Shown piece after piece: positions 16,492 to 24,603 of a stretch of DNA of 64,000 nt. Numbering within the stretch: the first letter of the stretch is position 1; every line of letters begins with the position of its first letter. Made by a program: the position numbers and the translations under genes. A model generated the notes under the pieces. It was not told where the DNA came from and did no database searches. It saw only the letters and a program-made list of their open reading frames with translations. The DNA is from CAVQHY01 sp963712465. GTDB lineage: Bacteria > Actinomycetota > Thermoleophilia > Gaiellales > Gaiellaceae. Location: positions 1 through 64,000 of the forward strand of contig CAVQHY010000003.1 in NCBI GenBank assembly GCA_963712465.1. Direction: 5' to 3'.

Positions 16492-19400
16492 ATGGACGTG
16501 GCACGGGCCCGGCGGGCGGCAAAGAGCACCAAACGCGAAATCGAGCCGTGGGTCGACGACCCGCAGCACCGCTGGCGCGAGCTCACGCACCAGAGCGAGA
16601 AGTCGCGCGGGCTCGAGGGGCTCGCGGGGAAGCGACGCCGCGGCCTCGAGGCTGGCCGCAAGCTGAGCCCGGACGAGACGCCGCTGGCGCCGGTGCGGCC
16701 GGGCGAGTCGAACTGGGTCGAGCTCGGCCCGACGGCGATCATGCGTGGGCAGACGTGGAGCAGCGCCCGCGTGCTGGTGACCGGTCGAGTGACCGACATC
16801 GCCCAGCATCCTTCCGACGCGAACACGATCTACGTGGCGTCGTCACGAGGCGGCGTCTGGAAGACGAGCGACGGCGGCGTCACCTGGACGCCCAAGTCCG
16901 ACCACGAGCTGTCGCTCGCGATCGGCGCTCTCGCGATCGCGCCGTCCAATCCCGCTGTGCTCTACGCGGGCACGGGAGAGGGCGACATCTTCTTCTACCG
17001 GACGAAGTTCGCCGAGTCCTCGATCAACGCGTCCTTCAACGGCGTCGGCATTCTGAAGACCGCGGACGGCGGGAACACGTGGACGCTCGGCGGCTACATA
17101 ACGTTTCTGGGCGCCTGCTTCTACCGCATCGCCGTCGATCCCACGAACGCGAACATCGCCTACGCGGCCTCGAACCTCGGGCTGTTCCGGACGAGAAACG
17201 GAGGCACGAGCTGGCAGCAGATCACGAGCGGCCTCCCCGCGATCGGCTCGACGGTGCTCTCGTGCTGCGACGTCGTCGTCGACCCGACGAATCGAAACGT
17301 CATCTACGCCGCGTTCTGGGCCGACGGTGTCTACAAGACGACGAACGCGGCCACTGTTACTCCGACCTGGACGAAGCTGGCCGGTGGCTTCCCGACGACC
17401 GACCTCACGAGGATCTCGCTCGCCGTCGCTCCGACCGCGACCTCGAACGTCTACGCGCTGGTTGCGTCCGGCTCGGACGGGCTGAAGGGCTTCTTCCGAT
17501 CGGCGGACAGCGGTGCGACCTGGGCCAAGGTGACCGAGGCAGACCCGGTCGTCAGCGTCTACGGCGCCTACACGTCGAACGTCGCGGTCGACATCTCCCA
17601 GCCGAGCGTCGTCTACCTCTCGGGCACGAGCCTCTACAAGGCCACCCGCACCGGAACGACCTGGACCGTCACCAAAGTCGGGGACAACATCCATCCCGAC
17701 AACCACGCGTTCGCCTGCCACCCGAGCAATCACCTCACCGTTTATGCGGGCAACGACGGCGGCATCTACAAGTCGACCGACGGGGGCACGACCTGGGACG
17801 ACCGCATCAACGAGGGGCTCGCGATCACCCAGTTCGAGTTCATCGACCAGCACCCCACGTCGGACGCTTACGTGATCGGCGGCACCCAGGACAACGGCAC
17901 GGAGATCTTCCGCAACCACCCGGTCTTCTACCACTCGGCCGACGGCGACGGCGGTGCCGCCGGAGTCGACGCGGAGAACCCGCGCAACGTCATCCACACG
18001 TACTTCAGCGCCACGCCCGAGCGCTCGACGCAGGGCGGGAAGTTCGGCTCGTACACGAGCATCGCCACGGGCCTGGGCGGAAGCTCGCTCTTCTACCCAC
18101 CGTTCACGTACGACGCGACGAACTCGCAGAACATCGCGTTCGGCACCTCGATGGTGTTCCTGAGCTCGGCGCAGGGTGTCGGTGGGTTCACGACCTCCGT
18201 CTCGCTTCCGGGGACGTCAGGCCGCGTCTCCGCGCTGTGCTATCCGCGCTCGGATCTGATCTACGCGGGTACGTCGAACGGCCGCGTCTACCGGCTCGTG
18301 CGGTCGGGAGGCTCGTGGACGGCGACGGCGATCGACGTCGCGCCGCTGCCGGACGTGTGGATCTGGGACATCGTCGAGAAGCCGGGAGATCCGAGCAAGA
18401 TCTTCGTCGGACTGGGAGGGTTCGGTACGGGGCACGTCTGGCGCGGTGAGATCAACGCCGCCGGGACGGCAGCGACCTGGACCGATGTCAGCGGATCCTT
18501 CCCCTGGCGGCTTCCGGATGCGCCGGTCAACTCGCTGGCGGTCGATCCGAACTTCCCCGACCACATCTACGCAGGAACTGACATCGGCGTGTTCCGCACC
18601 ACCGGCGGGGGCTCGCAGTGGGACGGGTTCTCCGGCGGGCTTCCCAACACCGCGGTCTACGACCTGCGGCTCCACGCGCCGACGCGGCTCCTGCGGGCTG
18701 CGACCCACGGGCGCGGTCTGTGGGAGCGGAGGCTCGACATCGCCACCGCCCCGGACGTAGAGCTCTACCTACGCGACCATCCGATGTCCACGGGCCGGAT
18801 CGTCCCGGCGCCGGCTCCCGTCGAGGCGACGCTCGAGGACCCGCTCCAGCACGTGGCCCTCGGCGACGAGCTCTGGTGGTGGATGTGCGCGGACGTCAAG
18901 GTCGACGCACCGGACGGTGCGTCCCACGCGTACCAGCTGCCGGTCGCCGACGTCGACTACCTGGCGTTCGAGACGCGGCTCGTCCACGACAACCCCCGTC
19001 GCGGCTACACGAACCGTCTCTACGTCCAGGTGCACAATCGCGGAATCGCCGACGCAGTCGGCGTGACCGTGAAGGTGCTCTACGCCGACGCGGGGCCCGG
19101 GCTGCCGAATCTCCCATCGAACTTCTGGAGCGCGTTTCCCGGCGACGGAGACACGACGGTCTGGAAGCCGATCGGTACGGCGCACACGATCGCAAGGCTC
19201 TCGCCCAAGCGGCCCGAGGTGGTCGAATTTGACTGGGTCCCTCCATACGACACCGCGTCCCACACGTGCCTGCTCGTGGTCGTCGACTGCGCGAGCGATC
19301 CGATCCCGGCCGCGAGCAAGGTGCTGAACGTGCCCAACCTCGTCCGGAACGAGCGTCGGGTCGGGCTCAAGAACGTCCATCCGGTGGGAGTTCTCCCGGA

Positions 19401-19809
19401 CCCGCGGTGGACCGACTTCCGCCTGTATCTGCGCGGCCGCGACGAGCTGCGGTTCCGCGGCTGGCCGCCGGGGTGGCAGATCGGGCTCCTCCTGCCGCCG
19501 AAGGCGCTCGAGCGCGCCGAGTTCGTGGGCGGGAGGCGCGGCAAGCTGACGAAGGCACAGCGCGACGCCCTCGAGCAGTTCCTGCGACGCGCGCCGACGG
19601 CGGACGAGCTTCGCGGCTTCGTCTCGCTCGGGGACGGCAAGGAGGGCGCGACGATCACGGGCCTGTCCGCGAGCAAGCGAGGGCATCGCGTCCTGCTCAT
19701 GTGCCAGGCGGGAAGCGGCGCTCGGGGCGGGAAGATGACGCTCGTGCAGTACGTCGGCAAGGCGCTCATCGGCGGCAACACCTTCGTGCTGCAGCGGCAG
19801 AAGGCGTAG
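16492..19809 (+). CDS. Large beta-propeller protein with BNR/sialidase-type repeats
   Basis: About 1105 residues. Start is ATG 16492 or GTG 16498 after GGAGG at 16485. After a basic N-terminus there are many Asp-box repeats (SDGGVTW, ADGGNTW, NGGTSW, SADSGATW, STDGGTTW, TTGGGSQW), enough for one or two propellers as in VPS10/xyloglucanase-like families. From about residue 770 come beta-sandwich-like segments (VQVHNRGIADAVGVTVKVLY) resembling CARDB domains that bind proteins or sugars, then a lysine-rich end. No signal peptide or membrane helix is visible, which is odd for such a plan. No catalytic sialidase site is recognised. Its stop TAG directly abuts the stop of the convergent cyclase gene. 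Confidence 0.75.
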   Translation: MDVARARRAAKSTKREIEPWVDDPQHRWRELTHQSEKSRGLEGLAGKRRRGLEAGRKLSPDETPLAPVRPGESNWVELGPTAIMRGQTWSSARVLVTGRVTDIAQHPSDANTIYVASSRGGVWKTSDGGVTWTPKSDHELSLAIGALAIAPSNPAVLYAGTGEGDIFFYRTKFAESSINASFNGVGILKTADGGNTWTLGGYITFLGACFYRIAVDPTNANIAYAASNLGLFRTRNGGTSWQQITSGLPAIGSTVLSCCDVVVDPTNRNVIYAAFWADGVYKTTNAATVTPTWTKLAGGFPTTDLTRISLAVAPTATSNVYALVASGSDGLKGFFRSADSGATWAKVTEADPVVSVYGAYTSNVAVDISQPSVVYLSGTSLYKATRTGTTWTVTKVGDNIHPDNHAFACHPSNHLTVYAGNDGGIYKSTDGGTTWDDRINEGLAITQFEFIDQHPTSDAYVIGGTQDNGTEIFRNHPVFYHSADGDGGAAGVDAENPRNVIHTYFSATPERSTQGGKFGSYTSIATGLGGSSLFYPPFTYDATNSQNIAFGTSMVFLSSAQGVGGFTTSVSLPGTSGRVSALCYPRSDLIYAGTSNGRVYRLVRSGGSWTATAIDVAPLPDVWIWDIVEKPGDPSKIFVGLGGFGTGHVWRGEINAAGTAATWTDVSGSFPWRLPDAPVNSLAVDPNFPDHIYAGTDIGVFRTTGGGSQWDGFSGGLPNTAVYDLRLHAPTRLLRAATHGRGLWERRLDIATAPDVELYLRDHPMSTGRIVPAPAPVEATLEDPLQHVALGDELWWWMCADVKVDAPDGASHAYQLPVADVDYLAFETRLVHDNPRRGYTNRLYVQVHNRGIADAVGVTVKVLYADAGPGLPNLPSNFWSAFPGDGDTTVWKPIGTAHTIARLSPKRPEVVEFDWVPPYDTASHTCLLVVVDCASDPIPAASKVLNVPNLVRNERRVGLKNVHPVGVLPDPRWTDFRLYLRGRDELRFRGWPPGWQIGLLLPPKALERAEFVGGRRGKLTKAQRDALEQFLRRAPTADELRGFVSLGDGKEGATITGLSASKRGHRVLLMCQAGSGARGGKMTLVQYVGKALIGGNTFVLQRQKA

Positions 19810-21162
19810 CTACCGGTCGAGCTCGAGCAGCGCGAACGCCCGCACCGGCTGTTCTTTGCCTTTCACCTGGACCCCCCCGAGATCGGTCACGCGCGCGGCG
19901 TCGCCGAGCGCCTCACGGGTGGCCTCGCCGATCACGACTCCGCCGGCCTCGGCCGTTCCCTCGAGGCGCGCCGCGAGGTTGACCGTGTCGCCAACGACCG
20001 TGTAGGAGCGGTGCCCCTTCGCGCCCACGAGGCCGACCATCGCCCGGCCCGTGTTGACCCCGGCGCGAAACCGCGGCCACCCTGGTCGGGCCACCTCGGC
20101 TGCTGCCTCCTGCAACGCTAGGGCGCACCGCGCCGCGAGGAGCGCGTGGTCGGGCTGGTCGCCGCGGGCGTTGAACGTGACCATGATCGCGTCGCCGATC
20201 AGCTTGTCGACGGTGCCGCCGCAGCCGTCGGCGACGACGGGAAGCGTCTCCGCGAAGTACGTGTTGAGCATGAGGAAGCACTCCTCCGGGCTCGAGCGCT
20301 CGGTGAACGCGGTGAAGCCCTCGAGGTCGGCGAAGAGGACGCTGATGTCGCGGACGGACGCCCGCGTCTCCTCGAGGTAGATGTCGGCCAGCGCGTCGGC
20401 GGGCCCGCTCGCGCGCCACTCGGCGCGTACGGCGAGAGCGACGAGCACGAACGCCGCCAGCATCAGCAGGTGCCACTCCCACCAGGTTGCGTGCCAGCTG
20501 CGTGAGAAGGCGACGGCGAGCATCGCCTCGGCGAGCAGCACGAGCGCCGTCAGCACGGCGAGCAGGAGGAAGGCGCGCCGGCGCCGATACAGCGCCGCGT
20601 AGCGGATCACCGCGATCGCGTAGAGGACGAAGCCGGCGGCCCCGAGCCCGATCAGTACGGCGTCGTCGTCCTTGAGCGGCCGGTCGAGCGGCGGCGCCTC
20701 GGCGAGCACCACGACGGCCCACGCGACCATTAGCGCCAGCACCGCACCGATGATCAGCCCGCTGCGCGAGACGATCGCGAGTGACTGCTCGCGCGAGAGC
20801 TCGAGCGACGAGGCGGCCAGAAACCCGGCGGCGAGGAAGAGCCCGACGGGCGACGCGACGATGAAGGCGGCACTCGAGCCGTTGACGAGCACGTCGGGGG
20901 TCGCGAGCGCGTGGAGGGTGAGAAACCCGGCGCTCGTCAACAGCGCGAGGGCGATCAGGAACACCCGCGCGTCGCCTCGCCGCCTCGCCGCCTCGCTCAG
21001 CACGAGCCCGACGAGGAGATTGAGCACGCCGACGCCGACGACGAGCCAGAAGTGCGACGGGTTGTGCTGCCAGTGGAGGTCGAGCTTCGGCGCCGAGAGC
21101 AGGAGCGCGAAGCCGGCTACGGGAACGGCCAGGCACGCTGCCCAGAGCCAGAACCGCGTCAC
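19810..21162 (-). CDS. Membrane-bound class III adenylate/guanylate cyclase
   Basis: 450 residues. Residues 1 to 245 hold about seven or eight membrane helices; residues 265 to 450 hold the catalytic domain. Metal-binding Asp residues are in LFADLEGFTAF and DKLIGDAIMV. The Lys in DKLIGD fits purine selection. VGDTVNLAARLEG supplies the transition-state Asn and Arg. A complete site suggests an active homodimeric cyclase at the cytoplasmic face. It is the last of three overlapping genes (4-base ATGA overlap with the FAD oxidoreductase), so the second messenger it makes may serve the cyclic-nucleotide-binding protein at the operon start. The membrane part may sense a signal. Confidence 0.9.
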   Translation of the reverse strand: MTRFWLWAACLAVPVAGFALLLSAPKLDLHWQHNPSHFWLVVGVGVLNLLVGLVLSEAARRRGDARVFLIALALLTSAGFLTLHALATPDVLVNGSSAAFIVASPVGLFLAAGFLAASSLELSREQSLAIVSRSGLIIGAVLALMVAWAVVVLAEAPPLDRPLKDDDAVLIGLGAAGFVLYAIAVIRYAALYRRRRAFLLLAVLTALVLLAEAMLAVAFSRSWHATWWEWHLLMLAAFVLVALAVRAEWRASGPADALADIYLEETRASVRDISVLFADLEGFTAFTERSSPEECFLMLNTYFAETLPVVADGCGGTVDKLIGDAIMVTFNARGDQPDHALLAARCALALQEAAAEVARPGWPRFRAGVNTGRAMVGLVGAKGHRSYTVVGDTVNLAARLEGTAEAGGVVIGEATREALGDAARVTDLGGVQVKGKEQPVRAFALLELDR

Positions 21163-22652
21163 CGGAACCGCTCGAGCTCCCCTTCGAGCGCACGGCGGTA
21201 ATCGGGGCCGTCGAACGCGTGCAGCGGGTGTGGCTCGAGGATCAGCTCACGCTCGACGCGGCCGCCTCGGCGCACGTACACGACCGGATAGATGTCGCCG
21301 TCGGCGTTCATCTCGACGGTGGCGACGAGCGCGTCCGGCCCGGCCGAGTCGACGACGTGCTGCAGCGGCAGGACACCGTCGTCGCGGAAGCCCTCGGCGG
21401 GGTCGAACGTGACCACCCGGGCGAGGTACGCCTTCTGATTCCAGAGGGCAGGCCCGTGCGCCAGCTCGTCGAGCAGGAAGCGAACGACGTCGTCGCGGGC
21501 GATCGTGGGGCGCGGAACCGAGACTCCGAAGCGGGTCTCGGCGAGATGTCGCGCGAGGATCCGAGCGTTGTAGCGCAACCCGCTGACCGTTCCCGAGGCA
21601 CCGCCGATGCCATGCTTGCGAAGTCCGGCCGCGCCCTGGGTTGCGTTGCCCGCAAAGTAGATCCCCGGGACCGTTGCGCTCTCCCAGAATGCGGTCAGCG
21701 CCGGAATGCGTCCCTGCGCAACCGTCTCGACTCCGAGGCCGGAGAGGTCCTGGAGCGGAGTGGCAAACCCGGTCGCTGCGATCACCTCGTCGGCCTCGAA
21801 CACGAACTCGCCCGGTCGGGTCGTGCCCTGCGCGTGGACTCTCCAGCCGTCGGACGTGCGCTCGATCCGGTCGATCGCCGCGTCCAGGGCGAGCGTACCG
21901 CCGCCCCAGCTCGCGTCCTCGTAGGGCTGGAAGTAGCGGACGCGGATCGAGGCGAGGGCGATGACGGCGCTCTGGACGGGGCGCGGCGAGCAGAGCACGA
22001 CCTGCTTGGCCCAGGGGACGAGACCGTCGGCGAGCTCGAAGCCCGAGTTTCGCTTGCCGACGATGAACACGCGCAGTCCGCGGTAGTTCTCGGCCCGGCG
22101 GCAGTCGATGTAGTGCGGCACCTGCTCGATCCCGGCGATCGGCGAGCGCCAGGGTGTCGTCACCCCCGTGGCGAAGACGACCGCGCGGCACCGGTATTCA
22201 CCGTCGGTCGTCCCGAGCACGAACCCGTCCTCGACCTGTCGCGTTGTCTCCCAGCGACAGCCGTAGCGGAAGCGGACTCCGCCCCTGGCGGCGAACGACG
22301 CGTGGCCGCGCTCCATCTCCGGCCGCGACGGCACCATCCAGGTGCGATCCATCTCGTGCGCCACGAGGCCGCGGTGCTCCGGAACGTCGCCGAGCAGCGA
22401 GTTGTGGTCGTACCACTCGAACTGCTCGGTCTCGCTCGGAAACGGCGCGTCGGGCTTCGTCCACGAGAGCAGACGCTGGAAAATCGGCCAGCGCTGGAAC
22501 ATCCCGCCCGGCTTCTCGTCGGCGGAGATCGCCGCATGCTCGACGCCGAGTCGCGAGAGGCTGTAGCTCATCTGTAGCCCGCCCGGACCGGAGCCGACGA
22601 CGACGACCGGGTAGTCCCCCGGCGGGAAGGGACGAGCCTCTAGCCCCGCCAC
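21159..22652 (-). CDS. FAD/NAD(P)-dependent oxidoreductase (flavin monooxygenase-like)
   Basis: 497 residues. GTG 22652 lies inside the end of the upstream gene. Dinucleotide-binding loops: VVVVGSGPGGLQMSYSLSR (FAD) and VFIVGKRNSGFELADGL (NAD(P)H), with ATGVTTPWRSP and AATGFATPL between and after. This fits the class B flavin monooxygenase/thioredoxin-reductase-like group. No Baeyer-Villiger fingerprint is seen. About 100 residues at the C-terminus (TFDPAEGFRDDGVLPLQHVV onward) are an extra domain of unknown role. Its place between a cyclic-nucleotide-binding protein and a cyclase suggests redox-linked signalling, an inference only. Confidence 0.8.
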   Translation of the reverse strand: MAGLEARPFPPGDYPVVVVGSGPGGLQMSYSLSRLGVEHAAISADEKPGGMFQRWPIFQRLLSWTKPDAPFPSETEQFEWYDHNSLLGDVPEHRGLVAHEMDRTWMVPSRPEMERGHASFAARGGVRFRYGCRWETTRQVEDGFVLGTTDGEYRCRAVVFATGVTTPWRSPIAGIEQVPHYIDCRRAENYRGLRVFIVGKRNSGFELADGLVPWAKQVVLCSPRPVQSAVIALASIRVRYFQPYEDASWGGGTLALDAAIDRIERTSDGWRVHAQGTTRPGEFVFEADEVIAATGFATPLQDLSGLGVETVAQGRIPALTAFWESATVPGIYFAGNATQGAAGLRKHGIGGASGTVSGLRYNARILARHLAETRFGVSVPRPTIARDDVVRFLLDELAHGPALWNQKAYLARVVTFDPAEGFRDDGVLPLQHVVDSAGPDALVATVEMNADGDIYPVVYVRRGGRVERELILEPHPLHAFDGPDYRRALEGELERFR

Positions 22653-23053
22653 TGGAGCGTGGTCGAGAGCCGCCTGGCCTCGGCCTGGAGCATGCGGTAG
22701 GTGACGTGCGGGTGGGCCGTCAGGAAGCTCCGCACCTCCGGCTGGGGGACGACGAGGCAGCGGAGAGGCGTCCGGGCGACGACGTCCGCCGTCGGCGGCT
22801 CGCCGAGCAGGACCGAGACCTCGCCGAAGAACTCACCACGTCCCAGCCGCGCTCGCTCGACCCCGTCGATCTCGATGGCGGCTTCGCCGTCGAGGATGAG
22901 GTAGAGGCTCGACCCGGACAGCCCCTGGTGCAGGATGCGGGCGCTCTCCGGGAAGAGCTCCTCCTCGAACGCGTGCGCGACGCCCACGAGCTCGGGATTC
23001 GACAGGTCGGAGAAGAGTGCGAGTCGCGAGAGCCGCTCGACCACCTCGTCCAT
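22640..23053 (-). CDS. Stand-alone cyclic nucleotide-binding domain protein, first gene of cyclase operon
   Basis: 137 residues from ATG 23053, which is 7 bases after TAGCGT (23066-23061). The Crp-type beta-roll is clear (FPESARILHQGLSGSSLYLILDG and FFGEVSVLLGEPPTADVV). In the phosphate-binding cassette the Arg that usually grips the cyclic phosphate is replaced: the text reads GEPPTA rather than PRTA. Binding of cAMP may therefore be weak, altered or absent. No DNA-binding domain. It overlaps the FAD oxidoreductase gene by 13 bases, so all three proteins are made together. Confidence 0.82.
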   Translation of the reverse strand: MDEVVERLSRLALFSDLSNPELVGVAHAFEEELFPESARILHQGLSGSSLYLILDGEAAIEIDGVERARLGRGEFFGEVSVLLGEPPTADVVARTPLRCLVVPQPEVRSFLTAHPHVTYRMLQAEARRLSTTLQWRG

Positions 23054-23271
23054 GACGCGAACGCTATCGCGTTCGGCCCGAACGACGCCGCCGAGGCTCG
23101 GCGCGTTAGATCCCGAGAGGGGCTGATGCTCGGTAGGCCCCGCGATCCGTGTCGGCGCTGCGGCGCTCGCCCTCGCCACCCTCCCGCTCGGCACTCAGGT
23201 CTCGCCTGCTGCGCAGGTCGGCTCGCGCGCCGCGCTGCTCGCCGTGGCGATCGTGATCGACCCCGATTAAG

Positions 23272-24603
23272 TCAGAGCGGCAGGTCGCGCACCGCGAAGA
23301 AGACCGCCTCGGAGAACGTGGGGTAGGGCTGGATCGTGTCTCGGATCACGTCGACCGGAACCTCGGCCCGGATCGCGAGCGTGAGCTGGCCGAGCCATTC
23401 CCCCGCCTCCGGGCCGACGGCGACCGCTCCCACGAGCACCCTTCGCTCGCGGTCGGCGCAGACGCGGAGGAAGCCGGGACGCTTCGGCCGCTCGTAGGTC
23501 GACAGCCGTGCCACCGACTTCCACGTCGACGTGACGAGCCCCCGGCCGCCCGTCTTCCCGACGCTTGCGACCTGCGGGTCGGTGAACGTCGCCGCCGGGA
23601 TGGCGCGGTAGTCGGCGCGCGCGTCGCCGCCCGCCACGTTGACCGCCGCCACGCGGGCCTGGTACTTGCCGACGTGCGTGAACAGCGCGACCCCGGCGGC
23701 ATCGCCGATCGCCCACACGTTGCGCGCAGCGCGGAGCCGGTCGTCGACCCGGATGCCCTTCTTGAAGATCCGCACGCCCAGCCTTTCGAAGCCGAGACCC
23801 CGGACGTTGGGCTGGCGCCCGGTGGCGACCAACAGGCGCTCGGCCCTGACCGTCTTGCCGCTCGAGAGCTCGACGGAGAACATGCGCTTCCTCGCCACGC
23901 GCACAGCCTCGGTTCGCAGGTGCACGTCGATCCCCTCGTCCTCGAAGGCGCGCTGAAGCAGCTCGCCGGCCTCGCGGTCCTGGCGCATGAGCAGATGCGT
24001 CTCGCGCTGGACGAGCCGTACGTCGGCGCCGAGCCGCCGGTAGAGCTGGGCGAGCTCGCAGCCGACCGCGCCGCCGCCCAGGACGAGCAGGCTCCCGGGC
24101 ACCGCCTTCACGCTTGTCGCCTCGCGACTCGTCCAGTAGCCGCTGCCCTCGAGGCCCGGGATCGGTGGAACCGCCGGGCTCGAACCGGTCGCGATCACGA
24201 GTTTCGCGTACCGAAGCTCTCGGTCGCCGAGCTGCAACCGGCCCGGGGCGAGCACGCGCGCCTCGCCGCGCACGAGCGCGACGTCCCGCTCGGCAAGCCA
24301 CTGCTCGTGGCCGCTGTCGTCATAGCCGTCGACGACCTGATCGCGCCACCAGAAGATCCGCTCCGCGTCCAGGTCGGCGCCGACGGCCTCCGCGGCGCCC
24401 GGCGCGATCCCCGCTGCGGCGACGAGCTCCGGCGCGCGCAGGAGCGTCTTCGAGGGCATGCAGGCGAAGTACGTGCATTCGCCGCCGACCAGCTCGCGCT
24501 CGACGAGAGCGATCGGAACCTTCTCGTCCAGGCGGCGCAGCGCGGCGACGAAGGCCTCTCCGGTCGAGCCGCCGCCGAGAACCACGACGGGATCACGGGC
24601 CAT
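23272..24603 (-). CDS. Pyridine nucleotide-disulfide oxidoreductase (dihydrolipoyl dehydrogenase/mercuric reductase-like)
   Basis: 443 residues. FAD loop VVVLGGGSTGEAFVAALRR; redox Cys pair in GGECTYFACMPSK (CxxxxC); NAD(P) loop LVLGGGAVGCELAQLYRRLG; IGDAAG near residue 300. The C-terminal interface reads PYPTFSEA where lipoamide dehydrogenases have HPTxSE, so the catalytic His is Tyr. That argues against ordinary lipoamide dehydrogenase and for a quinone, mercuric or other reductase. Its ATG abuts the nuoN stop with no gap, so it is the fifteenth gene of the complex I operon. It could feed from or into the quinone pool (inference). Confidence 0.8.
   Translation of the reverse strand: MARDPVVVLGGGSTGEAFVAALRRLDEKVPIALVERELVGGECTYFACMPSKTLLRAPELVAAAGIAPGAAEAVGADLDAERIFWWRDQVVDGYDDSGHEQWLAERDVALVRGEARVLAPGRLQLGDRELRYAKLVIATGSSPAVPPIPGLEGSGYWTSREATSVKAVPGSLLVLGGGAVGCELAQLYRRLGADVRLVQRETHLLMRQDREAGELLQRAFEDEGIDVHLRTEAVRVARKRMFSVELSSGKTVRAERLLVATGRQPNVRGLGFERLGVRIFKKGIRVDDRLRAARNVWAIGDAAGVALFTHVGKYQARVAAVNVAGGDARADYRAIPAATFTDPQVASVGKTGGRGLVTSTWKSVARLSTYERPKRPGFLRVCADRERRVLVGAVAVGPEAGEWLGQLTLAIRAEVPVDVIRDTIQPYPTFSEAVFFAVRDLPL

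Noticed and set aside
23124..23270. A plus-strand open stretch ending AALLAVAIVIDPD that looks like a membrane helix
   Set aside because: There is no ATG, GTG or TTG start between the upstream stop and the hydrophobic part. It may be a gene remnant but cannot be supported as a coding sequence.
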